From Halobacillus litoralis (lineage in GTDB: Bacteria; Bacillota; Bacilli; Bacillales; Halobacillaceae), in assembly GCF_004101865.1 (NCBI RefSeq), contig NZ_CP026118.1:2373001-2437000 (forward strand): a stretch of 64,000 nucleotides of DNA, given 5' to 3'. Positions 52,483 to 61,544 of this stretch are shown piece after piece. How positions within the stretch are numbered: position 1 is the stretch's first letter; each line of letters opens with the position of its first letter. A program made the position numbers and the translations under genes. The notes under the pieces were generated by a model that worked only from the letters and a program-made list of their open reading frames with translations, searched no databases and had not been told where the DNA came from.

Positions 52483-52526
52483 ATGTCCCCCACCGGAGAG
52501 CAATGACCTTTCTCTAAAGGGGGATA
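52483..52526. terminator. Weak terminator after the MFS gene
   Basis: GTCCCCC pairs with GGGGGAT around an imperfect GAGA/TCTC inner stem; only a short AT-rich tail follows. It lies 16 bp beyond the stop codon. Confidence 0.45.
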
Positions 52527-52580
52527 TTCATTTACATATATTAACAAATAAAATTGTAAGAAAAATTAAAACTTTCTATT

Positions 52581-52595
52581 TTAAAAACGCTTTCA
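52581..52595. promoter_or_regulatory. cre-like site (CcpA) upstream of the sugar-acid operon
   Basis: TTAAAAACGCTTTCA matches the catabolite-responsive element TGnAAnCGnTnnCA with one mismatch. It lies upstream of the LacI-type operators. CcpA repression would fit a secondary carbon source. Confidence 0.5.
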
Positions 52596-52611
52596 CTGTG
52601 ATAAACTTTCA

Positions 52612-52651
52612 CTAAATCGATTTAGTAGAACGGTTTAGTAAACCGATTTAG
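52612..52651. promoter_or_regulatory. Paired LacI-type operators of the sugar-acid operon
   Basis: CTAAATCGATTTAG (52612-52625) is a perfect 14-bp palindrome with CG at the centre, as LacI-family operators require. GTAAACCGATTTAG (52638-52651) repeats it 26 bp downstream with two changes. The LacI-family gene at 61545 is the likely binder. Confidence 0.75.
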
Positions 52652-52710
52652 CTTAAAGTTGGAAATAGGTAGATGGATCGCTTGTTATCCGATATTTTTT
52701 TAATTATTTA

Positions 52711-52724
52711 TGTAAGCGGTTCCT
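52711..52724. promoter_or_regulatory. Second cre-like site upstream of kdgK
   Basis: TGTAAGCGGTTCCT matches TGnAAnCGnTnnCA with one mismatch at the last base. It lies about 68 bp upstream of the kinase start. Confidence 0.5.
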
Positions 52725-52791
52725 GTGATGATTGAGTTACTTATAAAGAACAGACAAAAAGAAATTTCTATTAAGGAAAGCAGGGGTAGTC

Positions 52792-53742
52792 ATGAATGAT
52801 GTAATAACCATAGGTGATGCAATGATCACTTTTGACCCTTCCACCACTGGTCCGATGAGACATGTCAGTTCTTTTACAAGGAAAGTTGGAGGCGCTGAAT
52901 TGAATGTCGCCATTGGCTGTGCACGATTAGGGCTCAAAACTGGATGGATCAGTCGACTTGGGAAGGATGAATTCGGGCGTCACATCTATAACTTCACCAG
53001 GGGGGAAGGGATCGATGTTTCTGAAGTAGAGTTGATGGAAGGGTTCCCTACCTCGCTTAACTTCAAAGAAATAGGTGCAGATGGTTCTGGTAAGACATTT
53101 TATTACCGTCACCAGTCGCCTACCTCAACACTGACTGCTGAATCATTGAATGAGGATTATTTTCGAAATGCCCGCTTATTACACATTACGGGCGTATTCC
53201 CGGCTGTTAGTGACAAAAACATCGAAGTCATCGATGCAGCTATTTCGTTAGCTGAAAAACATGGTGTCAAAATTGCTTTAGACCCGAATATCCGTTTGAA
53301 ATTATGGAGTGAGGATAAGGCGCGGACAACATTATTGAATTGGATGCCGTATGTGGATTACTTACTTACAGGGTTGGATGAAGCTGAGTTGTTATTTGGG
53401 ACAAGAGAAATTGGAGAAATTACTGAACATGCCAAAAAGTATGGCCTTTCCCATCTATTCTTGAAGCTGGGTGCAGAAGGTTCTATGGTATGGACCCAGG
53501 GAGAACTGATTGAAAAGCCTGCTGAAGAAGTTGAAATGATAGCGGATACAGTAGGGGCGGGAGATGGATTCGATGCAGGAGTCATTTATGGTCTCTTGAA
53601 TGATTGGAATTCAGAACGTATTCTCACTTTCGCAAATAAGATCGGTTCAATGGTGGTCGGAGTGTACGGAGATAACGAAGGCTTACCTTATATGGATGAA
53701 GTATTGGAGAAGCTAGGTGAGAAAACATTGATAGAAAGGTAG
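52792..53742 (+). CDS. kdgK: 2-keto-3-deoxygluconate kinase (PfkB family)
   Basis: A 316-residue ribokinase-fold enzyme that phosphorylates 2-keto-3-deoxygluconate (KDG) to KDPG with ATP. The start ITIGDAMITFDP and GGAELNVAIGCARLG near 36 bind the sugar, and the catalytic DTVGAGDGFDAG near 250 carries the base aspartate. GGAAAGCAGGGG precedes the ATG. It is the first gene of a ten-gene cluster and the pathway matches UxuA (makes KDG) and the KDPG aldolase (splits KDPG), so KDG specificity is much favoured over other PfkB substrates. Confidence 0.92.
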   Translation: MNDVITIGDAMITFDPSTTGPMRHVSSFTRKVGGAELNVAIGCARLGLKTGWISRLGKDEFGRHIYNFTRGEGIDVSEVELMEGFPTSLNFKEIGADGSGKTFYYRHQSPTSTLTAESLNEDYFRNARLLHITGVFPAVSDKNIEVIDAAISLAEKHGVKIALDPNIRLKLWSEDKARTTLLNWMPYVDYLLTGLDEAELLFGTREIGEITEHAKKYGLSHLFLKLGAEGSMVWTQGELIEKPAEEVEMIADTVGAGDGFDAGVIYGLLNDWNSERILTFANKIGSMVVGVYGDNEGLPYMDEVLEKLGEKTLIER

Positions 53743-53799
53743 ATGACTGGCTTCTCACTAAGAGGAGCGATGATTCAACTTAGAAAGGAAGTAGTGGTT

Positions 53800-54810
53800 A
53801 TGGCGGATGTAGTCCTCCAGCAAGAAAATCTTAAGTCTTTAGTTGTTGAGAAGTTGATGAGTGCAAAAGTGAGTGAAGCACATGCGGAAGTCGTTGCAGA
53901 TGTCCTTATCCACGCTGATTTGAGGGGGGTAAGCTCTCATGGAGTCTTAAGAACAGAACATTATGTAAAAAGAATGGCAGAAGGTGGAATGAATCCAGAC
54001 CCTCAGTTCAATGTGAAACGTAAAGGTTCAGCAGGAGCCATTTTTGATGGCGACAATGGCATGGGCCATGTAATTGCTAAAGAGGCGATGGACGAAGCTG
54101 TCAAACTATCGAATGAAAGTGGGATTGGTATTGTCGGAGTAGTAAACAGCAGTCATTGCGGGGCATTATCTTACTATGCGGAACAGGCAGCTAAAGAAAA
54201 CACGATCAGCATGATTATGACTCACACGGATAGCGCGGTCGTACCCTTTGGAGGGGCAGAACCTTACTTTGGTACAAATCCAATTGCATATGGCTTTCCA
54301 GCTAACAAACATAAACCGATCATCCTTGATATGGCAACAAGCAATGTTGCACTTGGCAAGGTATTGCACGCGAGAGAAACAGGCAAGGAGATCCCAGATG
54401 ATTGGGGGGTTGATGGTAAAGGTGCACCAGTCACCGATCCGAATCTAGTCAAACACTTATTGCCGGCAAGTGGACCTAAGGGGTATGGCTTAGGACTCGC
54501 GGTTGACGTCATGACAGGAGTTTTGACTGGCTCAGCTTTCGGTCCGAGCATTTCAGCCATGTATGGTGATTACAACAAATACCGCCAGTTGAGTCATGTC
54601 ATCGTAACGATTGATGCAGGGTTGTTTATTGATAAAGAGGTGTTTCTCGAAAATATTGACAAGATGGTTGATGAATTACATGCGGTCAAACCTGCGGAAG
54701 GCTTTCCTTCAGTGATGGTACCTGGGGAGCCTGAGCAATTGAAAGAAGAGGCTCGCAGGCAAGAGGGGATTCCGGTTCCAAAAAGCATCTATAACTACTT
54801 GAAGTCTTAG
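53800..54810 (+). CDS. LDH2/MDH2-family oxidoreductase (sugar-acid dehydrogenase)
   Basis: A 336-residue NAD(P)-dependent oxidoreductase of the malate/L-lactate dehydrogenase type 2 family (also ureidoglycolate dehydrogenase and 2,3-diketogulonate reductase). The HADLRGVSSHGVLR motif near 42 and the NSSHCGALSYYAEQA helix near 120 carry the conserved catalytic His. I use ATG 53800, with GAAAGGAAG upstream; the in-frame TG-start at 53743 lies at the end of kdgK. Placement in a sugar-acid cluster suggests a keto/hydroxy sugar acid as substrate rather than lactate. Confidence 0.85.
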   Translation: MADVVLQQENLKSLVVEKLMSAKVSEAHAEVVADVLIHADLRGVSSHGVLRTEHYVKRMAEGGMNPDPQFNVKRKGSAGAIFDGDNGMGHVIAKEAMDEAVKLSNESGIGIVGVVNSSHCGALSYYAEQAAKENTISMIMTHTDSAVVPFGGAEPYFGTNPIAYGFPANKHKPIILDMATSNVALGKVLHARETGKEIPDDWGVDGKGAPVTDPNLVKHLLPASGPKGYGLGLAVDVMTGVLTGSAFGPSISAMYGDYNKYRQLSHVIVTIDAGLFIDKEVFLENIDKMVDELHAVKPAEGFPSVMVPGEPEQLKEEARRQEGIPVPKSIYNYLKS

Positions 54811-54861
54811 TGGTGGAAGGTTCACCTTTAAGTATAGATAAAACCCAAGGAGGTATTTTAA

Positions 54862-55857
54862 ATGAAAAAAATGTTGAGCATTATGACAGTTAGTATGTTG
54901 GCGATGGTATTAGCAGCTTGCGGCGGAGATGAAAGCGCTTCAGGTTCAGGGGATACGGTCACTTGGAAACTGGGACACTTGTCAAATGAAGATCATCAAT
55001 GGAATAAAACAGCTGAAAAGTTTGCTGAGCTAGTGGATGAGAAGACAGATGGCAAGCTGCAAATAGAAATCTACCCGAATGAACAGCTAGGGTCTGAAAC
55101 AGAAGTGTTGAATGGTATTGAAGCTGGGACAGTCGACATGACAATCTCTGGTGAAACGATGCAGAACTGGGCTCCAGAAGCCGCATTAATGGCAGCACCT
55201 TACGCGTTCAAAGGAGAAGACCACCTGAAAAGTGTTGTCGAGGGAGATATTGGGGCAGATATTGAAAGTAGTATTAAAGAAAATGTTGGTGTTACACCAC
55301 TTTATTACCACATGCGGGCACCACGTAACTTGACATCAAACGAGCCAATTGAAACACCGGCTGACTTGGAAGGTTTCAAAATGCGTGTACCAAACGTACC
55401 ACTATTCATGGATACATGGGAAGCTGCAGGTGCAAGACCTCAAGTCATGGACTTCAGTGAAGTGTTTACTGGTTTGCAGCAAGGAGTTATCGACGGGCAG
55501 GAGAACCCGGTTGACTTGATCCAAAGTGCAGGATTTTCTGAAGTACAAGACTATGTCAATAAGACCGAACATGTTTATTCTTGGATTTATGTTGTCGTAG
55601 GTAACGAGCAATTTGAATCATTAGATGAAGAAACGCAAAAAGCTGTGCAAGAAGCAGCAGCTGAAGCACAATCCTTCGGTATGGATCTATATAAATCTGA
55701 AACTGAAAAGATTACTCAAGAGCTGAAAGATGCAGGCATGGAGTTCGTGGAAGTTGATCAAGCTGCATTTAGTGAAGCTATGAAACCAGCCGTAGAGAAG
55801 AGTTTGTCAGAAGAACAGCTTAAGTTGTATGAAAGAATCGTTGAAGCTGGGAAATAA
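54862..55857 (+). CDS. dctP: TRAP transporter substrate-binding lipoprotein (DctP)
   Basis: A 331-residue binding protein with a lipoprotein signal (AMVLAACGG, cysteine near 20), followed by a TRAP DctP domain (WKLGHLSNEDHQWNKTAEKF, GIEAGTVDMTI, the MRVPNVPLFMD arginine near 175 that binds the carboxylate, and DGQENPVDLI). It is extracellular and membrane-anchored. AAGGAGG precedes the ATG. It forms a transporter with DctQ and DctM immediately downstream. Substrate is likely a hexuronate or related sugar acid. A strong hairpin separates it from dctQ. Confidence 0.92.
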   Translation: MKKMLSIMTVSMLAMVLAACGGDESASGSGDTVTWKLGHLSNEDHQWNKTAEKFAELVDEKTDGKLQIEIYPNEQLGSETEVLNGIEAGTVDMTISGETMQNWAPEAALMAAPYAFKGEDHLKSVVEGDIGADIESSIKENVGVTPLYYHMRAPRNLTSNEPIETPADLEGFKMRVPNVPLFMDTWEAAGARPQVMDFSEVFTGLQQGVIDGQENPVDLIQSAGFSEVQDYVNKTEHVYSWIYVVVGNEQFESLDEETQKAVQEAAAEAQSFGMDLYKSETEKITQELKDAGMEFVEVDQAAFSEAMKPAVEKSLSEEQLKLYERIVEAGK

Positions 55858-55866
55858 TCATGACCT

Positions 55867-55903
55867 GGCAGCCATTCTTCCATTTAATGGAGGGATGGCT
55901 GCC
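55867..55903 (+). other. Intercistronic hairpin between dctP and dctQ
   Basis: GGCAGCCATTCTTCCA pairs with TGGAGGGATGGCTGCC over 16 positions with two mismatches around TTTAA, and no U-tract follows. Such hairpins often protect or attenuate transcripts so that the binding protein outnumbers the membrane subunits. Confidence 0.65.
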
Positions 55904-55929
55904 CATTCTAATTAAGAAGGGTGAACAAC

Positions 55930-56409
55930 ATGAAAGCTGTTAACGTCCTTAGTCGTTTATTGAAATTATTAACCATTGTAACTTTCATCGCCCTGGTGAT
56001 TGTGGTGCTTATTCAAATTACAGGGCGTTATTCTCCATTTTCTTTTGTTTGGACGGAAGAACTTTCGCGTTTTCTATTTATTTATGCAATAGCTTTTTCG
56101 GCCCCGGTCGCGATGGAGAAGCGGGAATACGTCAGAGTGGATCTACTCTTGAATTTCCTTCCGACACAACTCAAAAAATATTATGACGCTGCCATCTATT
56201 TAGTAATAGGTGCATTTTCTGCATTTTTAATTACTCACTCGTATGACTTCGCTTTACTAGGACGAAACCAATCATCTGCTACCTTAATGATTGAGATGTA
56301 TTATGTCAATCTGAGTATGATGATTACATTTATCCTGTTAGCGTTATATAGCTTCTTGAACATTTATGTAGTATTAAAGGCTAATCAGAAAGAAGGTGTA
56401 CAGCAATGA
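55930..56409 (+). CDS. dctQ: TRAP transporter small permease subunit (DctQ)
   Basis: A 159-residue membrane protein with four helices (about 13-35, 48-65, 90-107, 127-147). RYSPFSFVWTEELSRFLFIY near 32 is the conserved DctQ motif. AAGAAGGGTG lies upstream of ATG 55930. It overlaps the DctM start by 4 nt (ATGA) and is required together with DctM for sodium-driven import. Confidence 0.92.
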   Translation: MKAVNVLSRLLKLLTIVTFIALVIVVLIQITGRYSPFSFVWTEELSRFLFIYAIAFSAPVAMEKREYVRVDLLLNFLPTQLKKYYDAAIYLVIGAFSAFLITHSYDFALLGRNQSSATLMIEMYYVNLSMMITFILLALYSFLNIYVVLKANQKEGVQQ

Positions 56410-57680
56410 TGGCGCTCATCTTATTTATCTCATTCTTAATTCTTATCTCTTTAAGTGTCCCGATTGCCTTCAGTCTGGGTATTTCCTCGCTGATTTATAT
56501 TTTGATTGCAGAAATACCATTGAATATCATCCCCCAAAAAATGTTCGGGGGAATCAATTCATTCACGTTGCTTTGTATTCCTGGGTTTATTCTAGCTGGT
56601 AACTTAATGAATGCAGGTGGAATCACCGAACGTATCATCCAATTTACGAACAATCTTGTAGGCCATATAAGAGGTGGTTTGGGTTTGGCGAACGTCGGCT
56701 CCTCTATGGGGTTTGCCGGGATATCCGGAACCGCACTTGCAGACACAGCAAGTATCGGGTCTGTCATGATCCCTGCGATGAAGAAAGAAGGGTATGATTC
56801 TTCGTTTTCTGTTGCTGTCACATCATCTTCGTCAACGATCGGACCAATTATCCCGCCATCACTTCCTATGATCATTTTAGGAACCTTGGCAACTGTGTCT
56901 ATCGGTGATTTGTTCTTAGCGGGAACGATCCCTGGAATACTTCTTGGCATCAGCCTTATGATATTGACTTACATCATATCCAAGAAGAAAAATTATCCTA
57001 AAGGAGAGCGTCAACCCTTATCTGTCATCGCTAAGTCTTTTTCTGGAGCCTTCTGGGCACTGATGATGACCTTCGTTATTTTGTTCGGTATTCTCAGTGG
57101 TTACTTCACACCTACAGAAGCTTCGATTGTTGCTGTGGTATATGCATTAATTGTCGGTCTGTTTGTATATCGTGATCTGAAAATAAAAATGATTCCAAAA
57201 ATATTCTTGGATTCTATGGTTACTACAGCCGGCATTATGATATTGGTTGGTTTTGCCAATCTCTTCGGGTGGATCCTTGTAAGTGAACAAATTCCTCAGT
57301 TAGTGGCAGATACGATTCTAGCTATATCTGAAAATCCTATTGTCGTGATTCTCTTGCTGAATCTATTACTGTTATTTGTCGGTACTTTCATGGAAACGAT
57401 CGCAGCCTTAGTTATCTTGTTCCCCGTGCTCCTGCCAGTAGCAACCCAGATTGGTATGGACCCTGTTCATTTCGGAGTGTTGATGGTGTTGAATCTTATG
57501 ATCGGTTTATCTACTCCGCCTGTAGGTGTTTGTCTATTTGTCGCTTCAAGTATTGGTAAAGTATCCATCGGCAAGGCATCCAAAGCGTTATTGCCATTCC
57601 TGGGCGTCAGTTTATTAGTGTTATTACTTGTTAGTTTTGTTCCACAATTGACACTGTTTTTGCCTGGATTGTTTGATTAA
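56406..57680 (+). CDS. dctM: TRAP transporter large permease subunit (DctM)
   Basis: A 424-residue permease with about twelve membrane segments. SSMGFAGISGTALADTASIG near 100 and IIPPSLPMIILGTLATVSIG near 152 are the DctM signatures, with LMIGLSTPPVGVCLFVA near 362 closing the transport domain. Translationally coupled to dctQ. It carries out sodium-coupled import of the DctP-bound acid. The next gene is 18 bp downstream. Confidence 0.93.
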   Translation: MMALILFISFLILISLSVPIAFSLGISSLIYILIAEIPLNIIPQKMFGGINSFTLLCIPGFILAGNLMNAGGITERIIQFTNNLVGHIRGGLGLANVGSSMGFAGISGTALADTASIGSVMIPAMKKEGYDSSFSVAVTSSSSTIGPIIPPSLPMIILGTLATVSIGDLFLAGTIPGILLGISLMILTYIISKKKNYPKGERQPLSVIAKSFSGAFWALMMTFVILFGILSGYFTPTEASIVAVVYALIVGLFVYRDLKIKMIPKIFLDSMVTTAGIMILVGFANLFGWILVSEQIPQLVADTILAISENPIVVILLLNLLLLFVGTFMETIAALVILFPVLLPVATQIGMDPVHFGVLMVLNLMIGLSTPPVGVCLFVASSIGKVSIGKASKALLPFLGVSLLVLLLVSFVPQLTLFLPGLFD

Positions 57681-57698
57681 TGAAAAGGAGGGGCTGAA

Positions 57699-58715
57699 TT
57701 GAAAGCTATTCAAGTGAAAGAACCTGGTACTTTAAAAATAGTAGAAATGGAAGAACCTCAAATAACTAATCCTTCAGAAGTGAAAATTCGTATGAAGGCT
57801 ATGGGAATCTGCGGTTCAGACATGCATATTCTTCATGGGGAAAATCCGTTTGCCAGCTATCCAAGGGTGATTGGACATGAAGTAGCTGGAGAGATTGCAG
57901 AAGTCGGTGAAGCGGTCACTGAATTGAATGTTGGTGACAAGATAGTGATAGAGCCGATGACATCCTGTGGTGAATGTTACGCTTGCCAGCAAGGACGTCC
58001 TAATGTGTGTGAAAAGGTTGAAGTTTACGGTGTCCATCGTGAAGGCGGAGGACGCGAAGTGATGATCATGCCTGAACACTTAGTCCATAAAGTGGATGAT
58101 TCTCTGGATTGGCCGGAAATCGCCTTGATTGAGCCATTTACCATTGGGGCTCAATCGATCTACCGTGGTCATGTCCAGGAGGGAGACCACGTCTTCATCA
58201 TCGGCGCAGGGCCGATCGGCTTATGCTGTTTGAAAATGGCCAAGCAGGCGGGTGCAAAAGTAGCTATTTCTGATTTCAATGAAAAACGCCTTGCCTTCGC
58301 AGAAAAATGGGGGGCAGACTGCCTCATCAATCCCCATAAGGAAAGCGTAGAAAATCAAATTTCCAAGTGGACAGACGGAATGGGCGCCAATGTAGTGATC
58401 GATGCGGTCGGTTTTCCGCAAACAGTGGAGCAAGCCATCGCTGTAACCTCTGTTGCGGCAAGGGTGGTTGTACTTGGATTTGATCAAAAAATTTCAGAAA
58501 TTGCCCAGGTGGAGATTACGAAAAAAGAACTGACTATATGCGGGTCACGCTTACAAACTCATCGTTTTGCTCCAGTCGTGGACTTGTTCAATTCCCGAGA
58601 ATTAAATGTGGGAGACCTGGTCAGTCACCAATATGATTTGAATGAAGCGGAAGAAGCTTTCCAGCTGATGGAACAAGCTCATCCAGAAGTGAGAAAAGTC
58701 GTCATCAAGCTATAA
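57699..58715 (+). CDS. Zinc-dependent dehydrogenase (sugar-acid/gulonate type)
   Basis: A 338-residue medium-chain alcohol dehydrogenase with catalytic zinc ligands GICGSDMH and GHEVAGE and a structural-zinc cysteine cluster CGECYACQQGRPNVC near 93, then the NAD motif IGAGPIGLCCLKMA near 168. The start is TTG with AGGAGG upstream. Members beside UxuA and TRAP genes oxidise L-gulonate or related acids to D-fructuronate in some bacteria (from memory), which is the best guess here. RspB- or galactonate-type alternatives exist. Confidence 0.8.
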   Translation: MKAIQVKEPGTLKIVEMEEPQITNPSEVKIRMKAMGICGSDMHILHGENPFASYPRVIGHEVAGEIAEVGEAVTELNVGDKIVIEPMTSCGECYACQQGRPNVCEKVEVYGVHREGGGREVMIMPEHLVHKVDDSLDWPEIALIEPFTIGAQSIYRGHVQEGDHVFIIGAGPIGLCCLKMAKQAGAKVAISDFNEKRLAFAEKWGADCLINPHKESVENQISKWTDGMGANVVIDAVGFPQTVEQAIAVTSVAARVVVLGFDQKISEIAQVEITKKELTICGSRLQTHRFAPVVDLFNSRELNVGDLVSHQYDLNEAEEAFQLMEQAHPEVRKVVIKL

Positions 58716-58760
58716 TCACTCAAAAGTAGCTATGAATGATAGAGAAGGAGTGAAGAATTT

Positions 58761-59837
58761 ATGAAAATGACTATGCGTTGGTTCGGGGAAGGAAACGACC
58801 GTGTTTCATTAGAAGATATTAAGCAAATCCCAGGTGTCGAGGGTGTCGTCTGGTCCTTGCATGATGTCCCTGCCGGTGAAGAATGGCCGATGGATAAAAT
58901 CAAAGAAGTTAAAGCGCAGGCGGATAAACATGGTTTTAATATCGACGTTGTAGAAAGTGTCAACGTTCATGAAGATATTAAGCTCGGTCTTCCTACAAGA
59001 GACCAATATATAGATAACTATATTAAGACAATAGAAAAGCTTGCAAAGGTTGGTGTGAAGGTTATCTGTTATAACTTCATGCCTGTGTTCGATTGGACGC
59101 GGACGAATTTGTTCGAAGAAATGGATGATGGATCGACCGCACTTTTCTTTGAGAAGGAAAAGATTGAAAACATCGATCCTATTGAGCTTGTAAATAGTAT
59201 ATCGGAAAATTCCGCCTATACGATGCCAGGCTGGGAACCTGAACGACTCGAGCATCTGGCTGACTTGTTTGAACAGTATAAGGATGTGACAGAAGAAGAT
59301 TTATGGGCGAATTTACAATACTTCTTAGAAAGAATCATACCTGTCGCGAAAGAAAACGACATTAAAATGGGGATTCATCCGGATGATCCACCTTTCTCTG
59401 TTTTTGGATTGCCAAGAATCATTACGAACAAAGAAAATTTGCAGCGATTCTTGAACCTTGTAGATGATCCATACAATGGCTTGACTCTATGCAGCGGTTC
59501 CCTCGGAGCCAATCCGAATAACGATGTACCTGACATGGTGCGTGAATTCGCGGATAGAGTTCACTTTGCCCATATAAGAAATGTGAAAATCTATGAAAAC
59601 GGGGACTTTATCGAAACCTCCCACAGGACAAAAGATGGATCAGTCGATATTTACGATGTAGTGAGGGCCTATCATGAAAAAGGGTTCAATGGTTATGCAC
59701 GACCTGATCATGGCCGTCATATTTGGGGAGAGGAGTGTCGTCCAGGGTATGGACTCTATGACAGAGGTTTAGGAGTTATGTATTTGTGGGGCATATGGGA
59801 CTCCTTGGAAAGAAATGAAGGAAAGGACAATGTCTAA
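58761..59837 (+). CDS. uxuA: Mannonate dehydratase
   Basis: A 358-residue TIM-barrel enzyme that dehydrates D-mannonate to 2-keto-3-deoxygluconate with a divalent metal. The start [38 protein letters not shown] near 30 and [15 protein letters not shown] near 199 match UxuA; Cys/His metal residues occur in TLCSGSLG and HFAHIRNVK near 237-265. GAAGGAGTG precedes the ATG. It shares a base with the next start (TAATG) and is the central step of the hexuronate branch. Confidence 0.93.
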   Translation: MKMTMRWFGEGNDRVSLEDIKQIPGVEGVVWSLHDVPAGEEWPMDKIKEVKAQADKHGFNIDVVESVNVHEDIKLGLPTRDQYIDNYIKTIEKLAKVGVKVICYNFMPVFDWTRTNLFEEMDDGSTALFFEKEKIENIDPIELVNSISENSAYTMPGWEPERLEHLADLFEQYKDVTEEDLWANLQYFLERIIPVAKENDIKMGIHPDDPPFSVFGLPRIITNKENLQRFLNLVDDPYNGLTLCSGSLGANPNNDVPDMVREFADRVHFAHIRNVKIYENGDFIETSHRTKDGSVDIYDVVRAYHEKGFNGYARPDHGRHIWGEECRPGYGLYDRGLGVMYLWGIWDSLERNEGKDNV

Positions 59838-60682
59838 TGATACTCAATGAGAATTTGAAAGGTAAAGTAGCTGTCGTAACGGGTGGTAGCGGTGTCCTTT
59901 GTGGAGAAATGGCAAGAGAACTGGGCAGACAAGGAGTAAAGGTGGCTGTCTTGAATCGCAGTATCGAATCAGGAAAACAAGTAGAGCAGGACATTAGGTC
60001 AGAAGGCGGCACAGCATTGGCATTGTCTTGTGATGTCCTTGATATCGAAAGCGTCCGGCAGGCAGAAGAGAGAATTACGGAGGAGCTTGGAGTTTGCGAT
60101 ATTCTCATTAACGGTGCTGGTGGCAACCATCCTGATGGTACGACAGCGAACGAAACCTTGAAGGAAGAGGATCTCGATAAAGCGGATTTATCCACTTTTT
60201 TTGATATGACGACAGAAGGGTTTCAGTTTGTCTTCAACCTCAACCTAGTCGGAACGTTTATACCAACGCAAGTATTTTCGAAAAGAATGATTAACCGCGA
60301 AGGGGCGACGATTATCAATATGTCCTCCATGAGTGCTCCCTCTCCAATGACAAAGGTCCCTGCTTACAGTGCAGCGAAAGCAGGTATTGATAATTTCACC
60401 CAGTGGCTGGCCGTACATATGGCGGACGTTGGAATCAGAGTGAATGCAATTGCTCCCGGTTTCTTTCTTACTGATCAAAACCGGGCGTTACTGACCAATG
60501 AAGATGGTTCATTGCCAGAGCGTGCTCATAAAATCATCAGCCAAACCCCTAAGCAACGATTTGGAAAACCTGAAGACTTGCTTGGAACTTTAATCTGGCT
60601 GGCTGATGACGAGATGTCTGGTTTTGTCACAGGTATCACGGTCCCTGTGGATGGTGGATTCCTCGCGTATTCCGGTGTGTAA
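59837..60682 (+). CDS. uxuB: Fructuronate reductase-type SDR (mannonate oxidoreductase)
   Basis: A 281-residue short-chain dehydrogenase that reduces D-fructuronate to D-mannonate with NADH. The cofactor motif [13 protein letters not shown] is near 15, [12 protein letters not shown] near 92 is characteristic of Bacillus UxuB (YjmF), and the catalytic YSAAKAG is near 177. The start overlaps the uxuA stop by one base (TAATG), so translation is coupled. It supplies the substrate of UxuA. Confidence 0.88.
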   Translation: MILNENLKGKVAVVTGGSGVLCGEMARELGRQGVKVAVLNRSIESGKQVEQDIRSEGGTALALSCDVLDIESVRQAEERITEELGVCDILINGAGGNHPDGTTANETLKEEDLDKADLSTFFDMTTEGFQFVFNLNLVGTFIPTQVFSKRMINREGATIINMSSMSAPSPMTKVPAYSAAKAGIDNFTQWLAVHMADVGIRVNAIAPGFFLTDQNRALLTNEDGSLPERAHKIISQTPKQRFGKPEDLLGTLIWLADDEMSGFVTGITVPVDGGFLAYSGV

Positions 60683-60712
60683 AAAATAGATTAAAGGAAG
60701 GAGGAAGATATC

Positions 60713-61354
60713 ATGAATAGAAATCTTTTCGACCACATGTTATCTTCAGGTATTGTTGCTGTCATCAGAAAAGTGGATCCAGCTAAGGTGAAGCCCCTTG
60801 TTCGGGCATTTATCGACGGGGGAGTGACAGGAATAGAGATTACGATGGATTCGGAGGATGCCCTGCGGGTCATTACGGAAGTGAAAGAGGAGTTTGAAGA
60901 GAAAGCAGTCATCGGTGCTGGGACGGTAATGAATAAGGAACAGGCAGAAAAGGCGATTTCAGCAGGTGCTGACTTTATATTTGCTCCGATTTTATGTAAA
61001 GAGACAGTCGAATACACAAAAGAACAGGGTGTTATTATGATCCCTGGTGTATTTACTCCGACTGAAATGCACCTTGCAGATCAATGGGGAGCGGATATGG
61101 TGAAGGTTTTCCCTGCCAATGTGCTTGGGCCGAAGTTCCTGAAGGATGTCAGCGGACCTTTAAGCCACATCCAAATGATGCCAACTGGAGGCGTCAATCT
61201 GAATAATCTTCAATCCTTCATGGAGGCTGGTGCGGTGGCTGCGGGAATAGGAGGTTCTCTCGTTAATAAATCGTTGATCGAAAGTGAGAATTGGACAGAA
61301 CTTCAAGAACTGGCAGAGCAATATGTGGAGAAAGCGGGCTTAGTCAAGGTTTAA
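60713..61354 (+). CDS. kdgA: KDPG aldolase
   Basis: A 213-residue class I aldolase that splits 2-keto-3-deoxy-6-phosphogluconate to pyruvate and glyceraldehyde-3-phosphate. The Schiff-base lysine is in DMVKVFPANVLGP near 131, and GAGTVMNKEQ near 66 and PTGGVNLNNL near 159 bind substrate and phosphate. AAGGAGGAAG lies upstream. It closes the metabolic part of the operon; the regulator gene is 190 bp downstream. Confidence 0.93.
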   Translation: MNRNLFDHMLSSGIVAVIRKVDPAKVKPLVRAFIDGGVTGIEITMDSEDALRVITEVKEEFEEKAVIGAGTVMNKEQAEKAISAGADFIFAPILCKETVEYTKEQGVIMIPGVFTPTEMHLADQWGADMVKVFPANVLGPKFLKDVSGPLSHIQMMPTGGVNLNNLQSFMEAGAVAAGIGGSLVNKSLIESENWTELQELAEQYVEKAGLVKV

Positions 61355-61544
61355 GGGGAAATGCCTTATCATCTCTCCAAGTTATAGGGGGCTCATGGCA
61401 AGACAGCCGCATCCTCGTTTCTGCCCTTGATAACTGAATAGGGGGAATAAGTGGATGGAGTCGCCCTTCACTTGTATACTCTAATAATAGGTGGGCTAAC
61501 CGAATTTATTATACGGAATATATTTAAAGATATGGAGAGTTCAA

